Shown piece after piece: positions 4,538-5,949 of a DNA stretch of 5,949 nt. A program made the position numbers and the translations under genes. How positions within the stretch are numbered: the stretch's first letter is position 1; each line of letters opens with the position of its first letter. Source of the stretch: an uncultured Bacilli bacterium (GTDB taxonomy: Bacteria > Bacillota_I > Bacilli_A > RF39 > UBA660); assembly GCA_934133015.1 (NCBI GenBank), contig CAKPAQ010000058.1, forward strand, positions 1 through 5,949. The letters run 5' to 3'. The notes beneath the pieces were generated by a model. The model saw only the letters and a program-made list of their open reading frames with translations, was not told the origin of the DNA and did not search any database.

Positions 4538-5722
4538 TTATAAAAGAGAAGCGTATTGATCATCATTTTTCTCAGTTATAGTCATAGTTATAGTATCAGA
4601 AACTGCCATATCTATCATCTGATTATAATCAAATTTTTCTTCATTTCTTAAACACTCTGCTAAATTAGGATTTATAACTGGATGTTTAGGAACAAATACT
4701 GTACAACAATCTTCAAATGGTAAAATACTAATATCATATGTATCAATTTTTTTAGCTATATCAATTATTTCTAATTTATCTAAACAAGCAACTGGACGAA
4801 TAACAGGCATATTAGTAACTTCATTTATAACTCTCATACTATTTAAAGTTTGTGAAGCAACTTGACCAATGCTTTCACCATTAATTATTACGACACCTTT
4901 ATATTTTTTTGCTAATTTTTCCATAATACGATACATCATTCTACGCATAATAGTAATACAGTATTCTGGGTTACATTCTTTATATATTGCTTCTTGAATA
5001 TTAGTAAAAGGAACTATATGTAAATTAATTTTATCAGTATAGTTAGCTAATTTTTTAGAAAGATCAATAACTTTATTTCGTGCTTCTAAACTAGTATGAG
5101 GAATAGCTTCAAAATAAACTGCATCTAATTTAACACCACGTTTTAAAGCCATATATCCACTAACAGGAGAATCAATTCCTCCACTTAACATAAGCATACC
5201 ACGAGGTTGTGTACCAACAGGATATCCACCTAATCCATAATAAGTATCAGTATAAATATATGTATATCTTTCAAGTATTTCAATATGTAATGTAATATCA
5301 GGATTATGAACATCAACCTTTAAATTAGAATTATTTTTTAAAACAACTCCACCCCTTTGTCTACTGAAGTCGATACTTTCAATTGGAAATTTCTTATCAC
5401 TTCGTTTGGTTTCAACTTTAAAAGTACCACTTTTTTCTTTCATAGTACTAATAATAACATCTTTAATTAGTTCTATATCACTAGGAACTTTATAAGCTAC
5501 TTGATAAGTATGAATTCCAAATACTTGATTTAATTTTTTTAAAACCATATCTAAATCATCATCTGAAAATTCTATATACATTCTAGAAATATCTCTACTT
5601 ATTTTAACATCTAAACCATTTAATTTCTTTTTAAGATTTTGATATAAAGTATTTATAAAGAAATTACGATTTCCTTTTTTAGTAGTAAGTTCTCCATATT
5701 TTATAAGCACTACTCTATCCAT
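4538..5722 (-). CDS. thiI: tRNA 4-thiouridine synthase (sulfurtransferase) ThiI
   Basis: ThiI adenylates U8 of tRNA with ATP and installs sulfur to give s4U, a near-UV sensor; sulfur comes from a cysteine desulfurase. The 394-aa protein opens with the family-typical MDRVVLIKYGELTTKKGNR, has a ferredoxin-like/THUMP region (about residues 1-165, with F119-SRQRGGV), and then the PP-loop ATP-binding motif S180-GGIDSP followed by the AANH/PP-loop domain. Further landmarks are NGESIGQVASQTL, MPVIRP and PFEDCCTVFVPKHP, whose Cys pair probably includes the catalytic Cys. There is no C-terminal rhodanese domain, as is usual for Firmicutes, where thiamine-linked function of ThiI is also not expected to need it. 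I place the start at ATG 5722; the in-frame GTG at 5734 would only add MGII. The ribosome binding site (GAGTGGG) is weak. It follows the upstream gene by 41 bp, so co-transcription is plausible. Confidence 0.96.
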   Translation of the reverse strand: MDRVVLIKYGELTTKKGNRNFFINTLYQNLKKKLNGLDVKISRDISRMYIEFSDDDLDMVLKKLNQVFGIHTYQVAYKVPSDIELIKDVIISTMKEKSGTFKVETKRSDKKFPIESIDFSRQRGGVVLKNNSNLKVDVHNPDITLHIEILERYTYIYTDTYYGLGGYPVGTQPRGMLMLSGGIDSPVSGYMALKRGVKLDAVYFEAIPHTSLEARNKVIDLSKKLANYTDKINLHIVPFTNIQEAIYKECNPEYCITIMRRMMYRIMEKLAKKYKGVVIINGESIGQVASQTLNSMRVINEVTNMPVIRPVACLDKLEIIDIAKKIDTYDISILPFEDCCTVFVPKHPVINPNLAECLRNEEKFDYNQMIDMAVSDTITMTITEKNDDQYASLL

Positions 5723-5763
5723 TATTATTCCCACTCTTTTCTATTTTATAATTTAATTAATTT

Positions 5764-5949
5764 TTAATTTTTTATCTTCTTTTTTTCACCATTACAAGTA
5801 GTAATTTCTGATAATGATGGTACATAATATACTTCTTGATATTTTTTTAATTTGCCTATTTCTTCATTAATAAAAGTTCTTCTAGATACATCTAATTCCC
5901 TACTTAATGAATCTTCTAAAAATAATATACATTCACCAAATATATTATA
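5764..5949 (-). CDS. Unrecognised protein, C-terminal 61 residues only
   Basis: The frame is open from the window edge to TAA at 5764-5766 and gives the last 61 residues of a protein (..YNIFGECILFLED....VYYVPSLSEITTC..KKKIKN). The start is outside the window. I do not recognise the family. The end does not look like the C-terminus of a NifS-type cysteine desulfurase, which is the gene I would expect before thiI in Firmicutes. The segment LSRELDVSRRTF faintly resembles a helix-turn-helix, too short to call. The composition is soluble, with a Lys-rich end. The same strand and the 41-bp gap to thiI support a common transcript; the coding status rests on an unbroken frame in AT-rich DNA plus this position. 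Confidence 0.6.
   Translation of the reverse strand, partial: YNIFGECILFLEDSLSRELDVSRRTFINEEIGKLKKYQEVYYVPSLSEITTCNGEKKKIKN

Noticed and set aside
5723..5734. GTG start for thiI
   Set aside because: It would only add MGII before the family-typical MDRVVLIKYGE, and the purine-rich GAGTGGG would then be coding.
5723..5763. Separate promoter for thiI in the 41-bp gap
   Set aside because: There is an AT-rich TATAAA-like string but no usable -35 at proper spacing; the gap suggests co-transcription.
5838..5915. Helix-turn-helix in the partial gene (LSRELDVSRRTF)
   Set aside because: The resemblance is short, and the following residues do not continue a convincing winged-helix pattern.

Overview
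The window is very AT-rich and every supported gene lies on the minus strand, so transcription runs from high to low coordinates. The low GC, strong GGAGGTGA-type ribosome binding sites, a ThiI that ends without a rhodanese domain and an alpha/beta-type small acid-soluble spore protein together suggest an endospore-forming low-GC Firmicute (Bacilli/Clostridia type). Stops are TAA, TAG and TGA and Trp is TGG, so the standard code fits and a mycoplasma-type code does not.

Right part (about 4460-5949), conserved chromosomal backbone: the 3' end of an unrecognised gene (5764-5949), then thiI (4538-5722), then a 71-aa alpha/beta SASP gene (4246-4461). The SASP gene has a candidate sigma-G promoter and a clear Rho-independent terminator. 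The thiI-SASP adjacency resembles the thiI-sspA order that I recall from Bacillus subtilis.

Left part (1-4109), accessory array: five consecutive paralogous genes, the last cut by the window edge. Each is made almost only of helicase-associated (HA) domain repeats, without any helicase motor. They are separated by 3-5 bp and probably form one operon read from a sigma-A-like promoter at 4165-4192. Gene order in transcription is 4, 2, 3, 3, 3 modules. Protein length follows an exact rule: n x 72 residues plus a conserved 61-residue C-terminal tail (205, 277, 277 and 349 aa; the cut gene is predicted at 277). At each of the four internal junctions the last codons of the upstream gene (Trp-Arg-stop) are also the Shine-Dalgarno sequence of the next gene.

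The array shows recent shuffling. A 59-bp exact match lies exactly one gene plus one module out of register, and gene 5 carries an internal module duplication. Between modules the framework is nearly fixed (W, YY, GN-DVP, LG-WL-QR, I-LL-L), while positions 40, 43, 44, 47 and 52-56 vary. This looks like a modular binding-protein family that changes by recombination. HA domains are thought to bind nucleic acid; the function of this array is unknown, and it is the part of the window most likely to be undescribed.
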